Shown here: in pieces, positions 18,654 to 27,561 of the stretch | Position numbering within the stretch: the first letter of the stretch is position 1 | Layout: every line of letters starts with the position of its first letter | Assembly (NCBI RefSeq): GCF_014203275.1 | Contig: NZ_JACHIP010000001.1 | Location: 1,054,001 to 1,118,000, forward strand | Source: Granulicella aggregans | GTDB taxonomy: Bacteria > Acidobacteriota > Terriglobia > Terriglobales > Acidobacteriaceae | Direction of reading: 5' to 3' | DNA: 64,000 nt | Made by a program: the position numbers and the translations under genes | Notes under the pieces: generated by a model | Told to the model about the DNA's origin: nothing | Database searches by the model: none | Seen by the model: only the letters and a program-made list of their open reading frames with translations

Positions 18654-19550
18654 ATGCTTTACAAGATCAACCACCGAACGACGTACAGGTATGTCTCTCC
18701 GGTGTCGGTGGGCAGTCACGTAGCGTGCCTGAAGCCGCGATCTTATGAGCAGAACCAGGTCGTTCAAAACTCGCTGAAGATCTTCCCTGAACCCAAGACG
18801 CTTGACGAGCGCATCGACTACTTCGGGAATGCGCTCTGGTTCTTTACGATCGAAGAGCCTCACAAGGAGCTTATCGTCGAGTCCTTCAGCGAAGTCCTGC
18901 GTACAGGCGATCGGGTACCGGACGCCCGCGCATCTCTTCCCTGGGAGGAATCGACCCTCCTGTTGCGTGAAGATCACACTCCCGAGGGACTCGACGCCTA
19001 CCAGTATCAGTTCGAGTCGCCTCGCATTCGGATCGCGAATGATTTCGCAGCGTATGCTCTGGAGTCCTTCACGCCAGGCCGGATGATGCTTGACGCTCTC
19101 ACGGAACTCACCTCGCGCATCCACAAAGACTTCCGCTTCGACTCACGCGTGACGACGGTTCGGACCACTCCTGAAGAGGTGTTCAAGAAGCGAGGTGGAG
19201 TCTGCCAGGACTTCGCACACGTTCAGATTGCCTGCCTCAGGTCGATCAAACTTGCGGCCCGTTATGTCAGTGGCTATCTCAGGACGTATCCACCGGCAGG
19301 CAGGCCGAGGCTCATCGGCGCGGACGCATCTCACGCATGGATCTCTACCTATTGCCGAGGGGCCGGATGGATCGACATGGATCCAACCAACGACATCGCC
19401 CCGACCGACGGGCACGTCACCCTGGCCTGGGGACGAGATTACGGCGATGTCAGCCCGCTTCGTGGGCTCATCCTTGGTGGGGGTTCACACGATCTTCAAG
19501 TAGAAGTGGACATGGAGCCTATCGACGTCTTACCCCGTATCGCCTTTTGA
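18654..19550 (+). CDS. Transglutaminase-family protein
   Basis: The 298-aa protein has the bacterial transglutaminase N domain ('INHRTTYRYVSPVSVGSH') and a complete triad: C184 in 'GGVCQDFAHV', H227 in 'ASHAWISTY' and D243 in 'DMDPTND'. The ending 'WGRDYGDVSPLRGLILGGG' is typical of the family. It lies 8 bp after the ATP-grasp/alpha-E gene and completes the three-gene plus-strand operon. No signal peptide is seen, so it likely acts in the cytoplasm. Confidence 0.9.
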   Translation: MLYKINHRTTYRYVSPVSVGSHVACLKPRSYEQNQVVQNSLKIFPEPKTLDERIDYFGNALWFFTIEEPHKELIVESFSEVLRTGDRVPDARASLPWEESTLLLREDHTPEGLDAYQYQFESPRIRIANDFAAYALESFTPGRMMLDALTELTSRIHKDFRFDSRVTTVRTTPEEVFKKRGGVCQDFAHVQIACLRSIKLAARYVSGYLRTYPPAGRPRLIGADASHAWISTYCRGAGWIDMDPTNDIAPTDGHVTLAWGRDYGDVSPLRGLILGGGSHDLQVEVDMEPIDVLPRIAF

Positions 19551-19808
19551 TTGACTCCTCTCCATGAATGAAGAGATTTGTCGTAGGTTTCACGAAGTGG
19601 ACCTGCATAAGCGAAGATGTCAGGGCGAACACGATCTGGCGGCTATTCCAGCCGGCACCTCGCGATTAACGGACAGTACAACCGGTGCGCATCGTTTACC
19701 GGCTAGCCCGCAACTTCTTATGCGTCTCAAGCGACAGAGTTTCGCTCTGGGTCGGCAGGGGATGCGATAGAATCAGGTGCCTGTAAAGCTAGGGCGAGGC
19801 GACTTAAA

Positions 19809-20672
19809 ATGAGTGCATTCCAGCAAGTGATTAAGGCCAACGAGACCGCCATTCTTTCAGGGTGGCTCAGCGAGATGGCTACAAGTACACGTCGCACCGA
19901 CCTCATGGGCGACACTGAAATCAGGCAGCAGGCGACCGAGCTGCTGCGTCTCTTTACCGAGGCCTCACAGACGAGTTCGGATGTCCAGTCGGCGGCATTC
20001 GCCTCTACGAAGGAATTTCTCAAGGATGTAGCGAAGTCGCGGATGGATCAGGGATTTACCCCTGCCGAAACCGCGCTCTTCGTGCTTTCGATGAAGCAGC
20101 CCGTGTTTAACGCATTGCGGGACGCCATGAAGTCCAACCCGTCCGAGTTGGTCACAGAAATATGGGCGGCGGGGAACCTGCTGGACAAACTATCCATGCT
20201 GACCGTCACGAACGCGATTGGCTTCAGGGAACTGACGATTCAGCGTCAACAAGAGGAGATGCTGGAGCTCTCAACGCCTGTGGTGAAGCTCTGGGATGGA
20301 ATCCTCGCGCTCCCGTTGATTGGGACCCTGGACAGCGCGCGGACCCAGGTCGTGATGGAGTCTCTCTTGACGGCAATTGTCGACACGAATAGCCAGGTCG
20401 CCATTATTGATATCACCGGCGTGCCTACGGTCGACACTCTGGTCGCACAGCATCTCATCAAGACCATCACCGCCGCGCGGCTGATGGGAGCGGATTGTTA
20501 TTTGAGCGGCATACGTCCGGCGATTGCACAGACCATCGTGCACCTGGGTATCGACCTGACCGATATTCAGACGAAAGCGAAGCTCTCGGACGCCTTTGCA
20601 TTGGCTCTGCAGCGCTCGGGTAAGACGGTCGTCTCGACAAAGGGAAGCGCTCCTAAGCCAAAGGAACTCTAA
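19809..20672 (+). CDS. RsbR-type stressosome protein
   Basis: The 287-aa protein has an RsbR-type helical N-terminal sensor domain (about 1-140), a linker helix and a C-terminal STAS domain (about 160-270). The two phosphorylation sites known in Bacillus RsbRA have counterparts: T173 in 'LPLIGTLDSAR' and T210 in 'GVPTVDTLVAQH'. The end of STAS ('SGIRPAIAQTIVHLGIDL') is also RsbR-like. It should build the stressosome core with the RsbS encoded 2 bp downstream. It heads a six-gene operon. The roughly 257-bp region before it holds the promoter (TAGAAT near 19768) and no convincing gene. Confidence 0.9.
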   Translation: MSAFQQVIKANETAILSGWLSEMATSTRRTDLMGDTEIRQQATELLRLFTEASQTSSDVQSAAFASTKEFLKDVAKSRMDQGFTPAETALFVLSMKQPVFNALRDAMKSNPSELVTEIWAAGNLLDKLSMLTVTNAIGFRELTIQRQQEEMLELSTPVVKLWDGILALPLIGTLDSARTQVVMESLLTAIVDTNSQVAIIDITGVPTVDTLVAQHLIKTITAARLMGADCYLSGIRPAIAQTIVHLGIDLTDIQTKAKLSDAFALALQRSGKTVVSTKGSAPKPKEL

Positions 20673-20674
20673 GT

Positions 20675-21070
20675 ATGGATCGGATACCTATTCTCAAGGT
20701 CGGAGACTGCCTTCTGGTCACGATCCAGGTGGACATGCATGACGAGCTGGCTATGTCGCTGCAGGAAGACCTGACATCCCAGATTGCCAGATATGGTTCT
20801 CGCGGCGTCCTGATCGATATCTCCTCACTGGAGATTGTCGACTCATTCATCGGGCGAATGCTCGCGAACATTGCGGCGATGTCCAGGGTGCTCGACGCGC
20901 AGACAGTTCTCACGGGGATGCAACCAGCCGTGGCGATTACATTGGTTGAACTCGGAATGGCGCTTCCAGGGATCAAGACCGCCCTGAACGTCGAGCGCGG
21001 GATGCAGCTTCTACAGGAGTACATGGACGAGGGACCGGAGCCCGAAGAGACTGATGGCTCTGAAGCGTGA
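20675..21070 (+). CDS. RsbS-type STAS protein
   Basis: The 131-aa protein is a single STAS domain. The phosphorylatable serine of RsbS is present as S57 in 'LEIVDSFIGRML', and 'VLTGMQPAVAITLVELGM' matches the RsbS C-terminal half. An acidic tail (about 119-131) follows. Known RsbS holds the kinase RsbT in the stressosome and releases it after phosphorylation. The gene is 2 bp behind rsbR, and its last 17 bp overlap the rsbT-like gene, so the three are almost certainly co-translated. Confidence 0.9.
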   Translation: MDRIPILKVGDCLLVTIQVDMHDELAMSLQEDLTSQIARYGSRGVLIDISSLEIVDSFIGRMLANIAAMSRVLDAQTVLTGMQPAVAITLVELGMALPGIKTALNVERGMQLLQEYMDEGPEPEETDGSEA

Positions 21071-21455
21071 GACATATCGTATCGACGTCTCGAACGATGT
21101 GGTTCGAGTGCGTCAGGTGGCAAGGTCCTGGGCCGCTGAACTGAAGTTCAGCTTGGTCGACCAGACGAAGTTCGTCACCGCAACGAGTGAACTGGCTCGC
21201 AACACGCTGGAACACGGCGGCGGTGGCACGATGACCGCTGAAATCGTCGAAAATGGGACAAAGAAGGGGATCAGGCTGATCTTCGACGACCAGGGGCCGG
21301 GCATCGCCAACATCGAGCTCGCGCTTCGGGACGGCTATACGTCTGCCGGTGGAATGGGGCTTGGACTCAGTGGCAGCAAGCGGCTTGTGAATGAATTCGA
21401 AATCAATAGCGAGCCGGGGCGGGGTACAACCGTAACGATCATTCGCTGGAAGTAG
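21054..21455 (+). CDS. RsbT-type serine/threonine kinase
   Basis: The 133-aa GHKL ATPase has the N box 'ATSELARNTLEHGGGG', the G1 box 'DDQGPGIANIE' and the glycine-rich lid 'GGMGLGLSGSKRLVNEF'. Length and pattern match RsbT, which phosphorylates RsbR and RsbS and then activates a partner downstream. In Bacillus that partner is the phosphatase RsbU. No RsbU or sigma factor is encoded beside it here; the following genes are an ATPase-SpoIIE fusion and two histidine kinases. Confidence 0.9.
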   Translation: MALKRETYRIDVSNDVVRVRQVARSWAAELKFSLVDQTKFVTATSELARNTLEHGGGGTMTAEIVENGTKKGIRLIFDDQGPGIANIELALRDGYTSAGGMGLGLSGSKRLVNEFEINSEPGRGTTVTIIRWK

Positions 21456-21462
21456 TGGACCT

Positions 21463-22467
21463 TTGCGGCGACAACAGAAATCGATCCTGATCACGGATCG
21501 CAGCTCCATCGGAGAGGCTCGGAGAACCGCAAACCTGGCTGCGCAGGAGCTTGGTTTTGACGAGGAGCGACGCAGCGATATCGGCATCACGGTCACGGAA
21601 GTCGCAACGAACATCCTGCTGCACGCCCAGGGTGGAGAACTCTTGATATGTCCCTTCACCAAGAAGGAGACGAACTGGCTCGACATTCTCGGGATGGATT
21701 CGGGGCCGGGTATTTCAGACATCGGACGAGCGATGGAAGATGGGTACTCCACTGTCGGCACCGCAGGACAAGGACTTGGCGCGGTCAACCGCCTCTCCGA
21801 TCAATCCTCGCTCTACTCGATACCTGGCAAGGGTACGGTTCAATGGAGCCGTTTTCTGCGTGGAACCGTGCCGGAACAGGTGCTTGGCATTGTGAGCATT
21901 CCGGTTCATGGCGAGACTCAATGCGGAGACGGCTTCTTCACCGAGGCCGGAAGCTCACAATCGCTCTACATGATGGTTGACGGCCTGGGGCACGGCGCTG
22001 GGGCGGCGGAGGCCGCAGAGGAGGCCATCGCAACCGTGCGGCGCTTTTCTCGCGAACCCGTCCTTGATATCATCTCGCGATCGCATGATGCTCTCAAGAA
22101 GACCAGGGGCGCAGCAATGTCTCTTGCCGTGGTGGACCACGATCGACTGGTTGTTACCTATGCCGGGGTTGGGAATATCGGAGCATCTCTCATCACGGGC
22201 ACAAATTCCAGAAGCCTCGTTTCACAAAATGGCACCCTGGGTGCCATCATGCCGCGGGTCCCCCAGGAATACAGCTATCCAATCGAGCGGACTACGACCT
22301 TGTTGATGTTTTCAGATGGACTCGGCACGAAGACGAGCCTCGCCGCCTATCCTGGACTGCAAAACCGAAATCCTGCTCTTATCGCAGGAGTGCTTTATCG
22401 GGACTTCGCCAGAAAGAGGGACGACGCAACGGTATTGCTGGCACCGATTGGAGGAACGCTCCAATGA
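21463..22467 (+). CDS. GHKL ATPase-SpoIIE phosphatase fusion (RsbX-like C-terminal half)
   Basis: The 334-aa protein starts at a TTG 8 bp after the rsbT-like gene. Residues about 5-125 form an RsbT/RsbW-like ATPase ('DIGITVTEVATNILLHAQGG', 'DSGPGISDIG', 'TAGQGLGAVNRL'). Residues about 140-330 form a SpoIIE/PP2C domain with 'MMVDGLGHGAGAAEAAEEA', 'MFSDGLGTKTSL' and 'RKRDDATVLL', so the metal-binding aspartates are present. RsbX resets the stressosome by removing phosphates from RsbR and RsbS. Fusing it to an ATPase may couple resetting to kinase partner binding. Its stop overlaps the next start by 4 bp. Confidence 0.85.
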   Translation: MRRQQKSILITDRSSIGEARRTANLAAQELGFDEERRSDIGITVTEVATNILLHAQGGELLICPFTKKETNWLDILGMDSGPGISDIGRAMEDGYSTVGTAGQGLGAVNRLSDQSSLYSIPGKGTVQWSRFLRGTVPEQVLGIVSIPVHGETQCGDGFFTEAGSSQSLYMMVDGLGHGAGAAEAAEEAIATVRRFSREPVLDIISRSHDALKKTRGAAMSLAVVDHDRLVVTYAGVGNIGASLITGTNSRSLVSQNGTLGAIMPRVPQEYSYPIERTTTLLMFSDGLGTKTSLAAYPGLQNRNPALIAGVLYRDFARKRDDATVLLAPIGGTLQ

Positions 22468-24596
22468 ATCACGAGCTTCACAGCCTGATGCTCGCCAACG
22501 AACGGGATGTCGTCAGCGCCCGGCAACGAGCACGTTTGATCGCTGAAACTCTGGGGTTCGATCATCATGACCAGATAAGGATTGCGACTGCCGTCTCCGA
22601 GATCGCACGGAATGCATTCCGCTATGCCCGTGGCGGCGCGGTCTCCTTCACCGTGGATCAGACGAGTCTCCTGTTCTTGATATCGGTCACCGATCAAGGG
22701 GGAGGCATTCCTCACCTTGACGAGGTTCTGGGCGGCTCCTATCGCTCGAAGACCGGCATGGGGATGGGGCTTCTGGGAACAAAGCGTCTTATGGACGCCT
22801 TCTCAATCGAAACCACGCGGCACGGAACCAAGGTACAGTTCGGAAAGCTTATTCCCCACGCCGGTGAAGCGATCGATGCCGCAACTCTTCAGCGAGTCTC
22901 GGCCGAGTTGAAGAGACAACATCCAGCGACTCCAATCGACGAACTCCAAACACAGAATCGCGAACTTCTCCGTACCCTCAACGAACTACGCGAACGCAAA
23001 GAGGAACTGGTCCAGCTAAACAGCGAGTTGCAGGACACCAACCGGGGTGTGGTCGCTCTCTATGCCGAACTGGACGAGCGCGCAGACTATCTGCGGCGGG
23101 CTTCAGAATTAAAAAGCAGCTTCCTTTCGAACATGTCGCATGAGTTTCGTACCCCTCTGAATTCCATGCTCGCACTGACTCGCATGCTGTTGGATCGCAT
23201 GGATGGCGAACTTAGTTCCGAGCAGGACCAACAGATCCGGTTCATCCAGAAGTCGGCCCATGAGTTGTCGGAGATGGTGGATGATCTTCTCGATCTGGCA
23301 AAGGTGGAAGCCGGTCGCCTGGAAGTGAAGCCCAAGAGCTTCGATGCTGCCGATCTCTTTGGCGCTCTTCGTGGAATGCTCAAACCGCTGCTCGCCGACA
23401 GCTCCTTGAGTTTGATCTTCGAAGTTCCGGAGGAACTGCCTGCACTGTTTACAGACGAGCAGAAGGTCTCGCAGATCTTGCGCAACTTCATCTCCAATGC
23501 GATCAAATTTACTCCGCGCGGAGAGGTGCGCGTCACGGCTCAAAGGATCGACACAAGTGTCGAATTCTGCGTTGCCGACACAGGGATTGGCATCTCTGAA
23601 TCTGACCTGCAGGTCATCTTCGAGGAGTTCGCGCAGATCGAAAGCAGCATGCAGCGAAGAGTTAAAGGCACGGGCCTGGGACTCCCTCTCTCTCGGAAGC
23701 TGGCGGAGCTGCTGGGAGGCACTGTAGAAGTTCGAAGTGTCGTGGGCCAGGGATCGACCTTCATACTCAAGGTTCCTTCGAATTACCGGGGCAGCGCGCC
23801 GCCCGTCGAAATAGAACTGCCGGAGATAGACCCGGCTAAACAATTCGTTTTAATCGTTGAAGATAATTCCGAGACGGCATTCATCTATGCTCGGTACCTT
23901 TCGGCTGCGGGATTTCAAACATACTCGGTTTCCTCCGTCGACCAGGCTCAGAGACTGATATCGAAGATCCGTCCGGCTGCGGTCGTTCTGGATTTGCTTT
24001 TACGAGCAGAAACATCGTGGAATTTCTTGCAGGAGTTGAAAAATAAGTCTAATTCGATACCAGTTCTGGTAATGAGCGTCTCGGATGACGAACGAAAGAT
24101 CTATGGACTCGGAGCTGATGCCTACCTCGCCAAGCCATTTCACCCCGACCAGATGATCGCTGCGGTGCGAAAGATCACATCGATGACGAATCGACCGCGG
24201 ATTCTGATGATCGACGACAACGAGGTTTCGCGTTATCTGCTGCGCGGGGAGATCTCCGATTCTCAATATGAGGTATTTGAAGCAAGGGATGGTCGCGAAG
24301 GCCTGCAAATGGCCCACGAGCTTAGACCTAGTATCATCTTCCTGGACTTCTATATGCCGGGCTTAAATGGTTTGGAAGTGCTCAAGGATCTGAGGAATTC
24401 GCCGGATATCGCTGAGACTCCCGTGGTTCTGCATTCCACCAAAGTTCTTGATGGCAGCGAGTTGGACTTCTTCAGAGGGAATACGATCGCAATCTTCCCG
24501 AAGCAGAATCTAACTCTGCCGGATGCAGGCATAAGAGTCAGGGAACTAATGAATACACTAGCTGCGCACACGAAGAAGGACGATCGTGATGCCTGA
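22464..24596 (+). CDS. Hybrid histidine kinase with N-terminal RsbT/RsbW-like ATPase and two receiver domains
   Basis: The 710-aa protein has, in order: an RsbT/RsbW-like GHKL ATPase (about 10-130, 'ATAVSEIARNAFRYARGG', 'GMGMGLLGTKRLMDAF'), a coiled coil (about 143-215), HisKA with H226 in 'NMSHEFRTPL', HATPase (N345; 'GTGLGLPLSRKLAELLGG'), a first receiver (phospho-Asp D510, Lys557) and a second receiver (D628 in 'FLDFYMPG'). There are no membrane segments. The N-terminal module probably docks the kinase to STAS proteins, linking stressosome state to a phosphorelay. The stop lies inside the start of the next kinase gene. Confidence 0.9.
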   Translation: MNHELHSLMLANERDVVSARQRARLIAETLGFDHHDQIRIATAVSEIARNAFRYARGGAVSFTVDQTSLLFLISVTDQGGGIPHLDEVLGGSYRSKTGMGMGLLGTKRLMDAFSIETTRHGTKVQFGKLIPHAGEAIDAATLQRVSAELKRQHPATPIDELQTQNRELLRTLNELRERKEELVQLNSELQDTNRGVVALYAELDERADYLRRASELKSSFLSNMSHEFRTPLNSMLALTRMLLDRMDGELSSEQDQQIRFIQKSAHELSEMVDDLLDLAKVEAGRLEVKPKSFDAADLFGALRGMLKPLLADSSLSLIFEVPEELPALFTDEQKVSQILRNFISNAIKFTPRGEVRVTAQRIDTSVEFCVADTGIGISESDLQVIFEEFAQIESSMQRRVKGTGLGLPLSRKLAELLGGTVEVRSVVGQGSTFILKVPSNYRGSAPPVEIELPEIDPAKQFVLIVEDNSETAFIYARYLSAAGFQTYSVSSVDQAQRLISKIRPAAVVLDLLLRAETSWNFLQELKNKSNSIPVLVMSVSDDERKIYGLGADAYLAKPFHPDQMIAAVRKITSMTNRPRILMIDDNEVSRYLLRGEISDSQYEVFEARDGREGLQMAHELRPSIIFLDFYMPGLNGLEVLKDLRNSPDIAETPVVLHSTKVLDGSELDFFRGNTIAIFPKQNLTLPDAGIRVRELMNTLAAHTKKDDRDA

Positions 24597-26055
24597 ACCT
24601 ATGTCGCCTCGAAAGATCCTGATCATCGATGACCAGGAACAGACCCGCTATATCTTTCGGCATATATTGACCCGGGCAGGCTATTCCATCGCGGAAGCGG
24701 AGAATGGCACGCAGGGATTGGCGATGGCGATGTCTCTTCCCGACCTCATTATCTCTGACGTAAATCTACCCGATATGCTGGGCTACGATGTCTGCCGCCG
24801 TCTAAGGTCGAACCCCTTAACCGCGAGCATCCCGGTGCTGCAAATCTCCGCTTCGTTTGTTTCTGATGAGAGCAAAGTTCAAGCACTGGAGGGAGGCGCG
24901 GATTCCTACCTGACGCAACCCGTTGAGCCTACGGTGCTTCTTGCGCAGGTCAGCGCGCTTCTTCGCTTGCGTCGGGCGGAGACGCTATCGAATCTATCTT
25001 CGCGGCAGTGGCAAACCACCTTTGACGGACTTAGCGATGGCCTTGCGCTCGTCGACTCAGAGGGCAAGATCCTGAGAGCAAATCGTACTTTTCTGGAATC
25101 GCTCGTCCTGACTGCATCGGAGGTGGAGGGAATTCCTCTTGCTTCGGTCTTCGAGTCGAGATTCGAACAACGTTTCAGCGATTTCCTGGAAGAAGGAACT
25201 GGAGGGAGATCCGTAGAGGTCTCCTGGAACTCACGGTGGTTCAGGGCCCGCTTCGACAACATAGAATCCGACCCACAGAGCAGTAACGGTGCAGTCTTTC
25301 TCGTGACGGAGATCACCGATCATAAGAAGCTCTTAGAGACGATAAAGATGAGTGAGCGCCTGGCAGCGACCGGACGGCTTGCCCACGTCATCGCTCATGA
25401 GATCAATAATCCGCTTGAAGCAATGTCCAATCTTCTTTTCCTGTCGATAGAAGGTACGCCTGCGGGGAGTGATGTTCACGGCTATCTGACGCAGGCGGCG
25501 ACAGAGCTCGTTCGAATCAGCGAGATCACCAAGCAGATCCTTGCCTATCATCGCGAATCAAAAAATCAGGTGTTTGCAAACACTGGAGATCTGCTTGACG
25601 GAACCCTGGCGATGTTTCGCTCGCAGATGCTCAGCAACAAGATTGAAGTCGTCTCAGTCATACACTGCAATCGCCCTCTCAAGGTCTATCCCGGTGAGAT
25701 TCGCCAGGTGTTCGGCAACCTCATCTCGAATGCTGTAGATGCCATGCGGGGTGTAGGTGGACGTTTGATTGCACGGTGCGTGGAGTCGTCCGACCAGCGC
25801 ACAGGTGCGAAAGGCGTGCGATTCCTCTTCAGCGATTCCGGTCCAGGAATTCCGCATCTTATCGTTTCAAAAATCTTCCATGCTTTTTACACCACCAAGG
25901 AAACAAACGGATCCGGAATTGGTCTTTGGCTGAGCGCGGAGGTCGTTAAGAAACACGGTGGGACGATTCGTGTCCGTACGAGAACAGACGGTCCGTACCG
26001 GGGCACCCTCATCGAGGTGTTTATCCCGGACACGGATGGAAAGAGGATGGCTTAG
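24589..26055 (+). CDS. Response regulator-PAS-histidine kinase
   Basis: About 488 aa from ATG 24589 (GTG 24586 is equally possible; AAGGA is at 24576-24580). The receiver (about 8-125) has 'LIIDDQEQTRYIF' and phospho-Asp in 'LIISDVNLPDMLGYD'. The conserved Lys is replaced by Gln in 'DSYLTQPVEP'. A PAS domain (about 140-250) follows, then HisKA with the His in 'VIAHEINNPLEAM' and an HATPase with 'SGPGIPHL' and 'GSGIGLWLSAEVV'. It is the last gene of the stressosome operon, soluble, and a likely partner of the hybrid kinase. Confidence 0.88.
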   Translation: MPEPMSPRKILIIDDQEQTRYIFRHILTRAGYSIAEAENGTQGLAMAMSLPDLIISDVNLPDMLGYDVCRRLRSNPLTASIPVLQISASFVSDESKVQALEGGADSYLTQPVEPTVLLAQVSALLRLRRAETLSNLSSRQWQTTFDGLSDGLALVDSEGKILRANRTFLESLVLTASEVEGIPLASVFESRFEQRFSDFLEEGTGGRSVEVSWNSRWFRARFDNIESDPQSSNGAVFLVTEITDHKKLLETIKMSERLAATGRLAHVIAHEINNPLEAMSNLLFLSIEGTPAGSDVHGYLTQAATELVRISEITKQILAYHRESKNQVFANTGDLLDGTLAMFRSQMLSNKIEVVSVIHCNRPLKVYPGEIRQVFGNLISNAVDAMRGVGGRLIARCVESSDQRTGAKGVRFLFSDSGPGIPHLIVSKIFHAFYTTKETNGSGIGLWLSAEVVKKHGGTIRVRTRTDGPYRGTLIEVFIPDTDGKRMA

Positions 26056-26076
26056 GGCTGCGAGGACCTGCCTCCG

Positions 26077-27561
26077 CTACAGCCTCCAGCCGCCTCCCAG
26101 TGCTCTGAACGAACTGACGGCAGCGCGTGCAGCAGACTCCCGGGTTGAAGCGAGATCGTCCTTCGCAATGAGCAGCTGACGATCGGCGTCGAGCACATCT
26201 GTAAGCGGAATGACGCCGGCTTTGTAGGACTGTTCCGAAAGATCCTTCACTCGTTGAAGAGAAGAAATTTCATGAGAAACTTCACGGCTCCGCAACTCGG
26301 ATTGGGCCAATGCGCTGAACGCGTCCTCGACATCTTCAGTGGCCCGCAAGACGGACTTACGGTACTGCACCAGAGCTTCGGCGTTTGCTCCCCGTGCCTG
26401 CTTCACTTCAGCGTCCACTCGCCCAAAGTCGAACAGTCGCCAACGTAAACCAGCTACCGCGGAAGGCTGAAAGGCCCGCGCGCGGAACAAGTCCCCAGGG
26501 CTGATCGCCTGATTTCCGAGGAGCGCTGAAAGAGAGATCTTCGGGTAATACTCGGCGATAGATTCCCCTATTCGGGCATTCGAGGCTGCAACTCTCCGCT
26601 CTGCGGCGATGATATCCGGGCGGCGGCGAAGCAGTTCGGAGGCGTCCAAAGCGTTTGCGATGCCTGGGATAACAGGGATATCGGTGGTCGTACTCAACTC
26701 CGCAGCGTACGTGCCGGGCTGCGCCCCCATCAGCACATCGAGCCGGTTCAACTGAGCTTCAAGAATAATGTTCAGTGTAGGCACGGTAGCCTTCGCCTGC
26801 GAGAGAAGCGCCTCCGCCTGTGCGAGTTCGCGATCGGAGGCTACGCCTGCACCCTTACGCTGAGCGACGAGCTTGAGAAGGTGCTCATCGGTAGCAATCT
26901 GGTCCTCTGCAACCGCGAGTCTGACCTGGGCCCCACGGATCTGCATATAGGCATCGGCGGCTTCGGCGACTACAGACACTCGAGTCCCCAGACGCTCCGC
27001 TTCGGCAGCCTGCATCTCTGCATTTGCAGCCTCTGCACCTCGTCTCAGACTTCCGAAGATGTCGGCCTCCCAGGTCGCTCCCACGCCCAGGTCAAGGTAG
27101 CTCTGATTGCGGTCGTATCCCGGGGATGCTGAAGCGTACCGCGCGAACGGGCTATCCAGGGATTGGCGAAACGAGTTGCTGTCTCCCTGGAGATTGACAT
27201 TAGGCAAGCGCTTCGCCCCAGCCTGCCTCGCCACGGCTCGTGCCTGCTCGACGCGCGCTACCGATGCGGCGAGATCGAGGTTCTGTGCGAGAGCGCGTTC
27301 GACGATCCTGGTCAAAGCAGGGTCGTTGAACCCCGTCCACCACGTATCGAGCACTGGAGCCGCAGGAGCATCCGTGCGTCCCTGGATCTCCGGAGCGTTG
27401 TGGTACGGCTGCAGTTTGACAACCGGCTGCTTGTACCTTGGCCCTACCGCACATCCAACCGTGAGAAGCGTGGTTGCCGCTAAGATCGCCGCCAGGATGG
27501 TGGCGAGGAGTTTGGTTGCGCGGCCGTTGTTCGACGAGAGCGATTGGTTCGATCCATTCAT
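26077..27561 (-). CDS. Outer-membrane efflux factor, NodT/OprM type lipoprotein
   Basis: The 494-aa protein has a lipoprotein signal ending LLTVGC near residue 37, then the NodT-family opening 'AVGPRYKQPVV'. Two repeated helical OEP halves follow ('ALAQNLDLAASVARVEQARA', 'VLRATEDVEDAFSALAQSEL', 'KAGVIPLTDVLDADRQLL'). It should form the trimeric exit duct for the RND pump encoded divergently at 28.3-32.6 kb. A TetR gene starts 65 bp away on the other strand, so both directions are probably controlled together. Confidence 0.92.
   Translation of the reverse strand: MNGSNQSLSSNNGRATKLLATILAAILAATTLLTVGCAVGPRYKQPVVKLQPYHNAPEIQGRTDAPAAPVLDTWWTGFNDPALTRIVERALAQNLDLAASVARVEQARAVARQAGAKRLPNVNLQGDSNSFRQSLDSPFARYASASPGYDRNQSYLDLGVGATWEADIFGSLRRGAEAANAEMQAAEAERLGTRVSVVAEAADAYMQIRGAQVRLAVAEDQIATDEHLLKLVAQRKGAGVASDRELAQAEALLSQAKATVPTLNIILEAQLNRLDVLMGAQPGTYAAELSTTTDIPVIPGIANALDASELLRRRPDIIAAERRVAASNARIGESIAEYYPKISLSALLGNQAISPGDLFRARAFQPSAVAGLRWRLFDFGRVDAEVKQARGANAEALVQYRKSVLRATEDVEDAFSALAQSELRSREVSHEISSLQRVKDLSEQSYKAGVIPLTDVLDADRQLLIAKDDLASTRESAARAAVSSFRALGGGWRL

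Noticed and set aside
19564..19770. 68-aa frame before the stressosome operon
   Set aside because: No ribosome site, no hydrophobic or domain pattern, and it ends at the presumed promoter.
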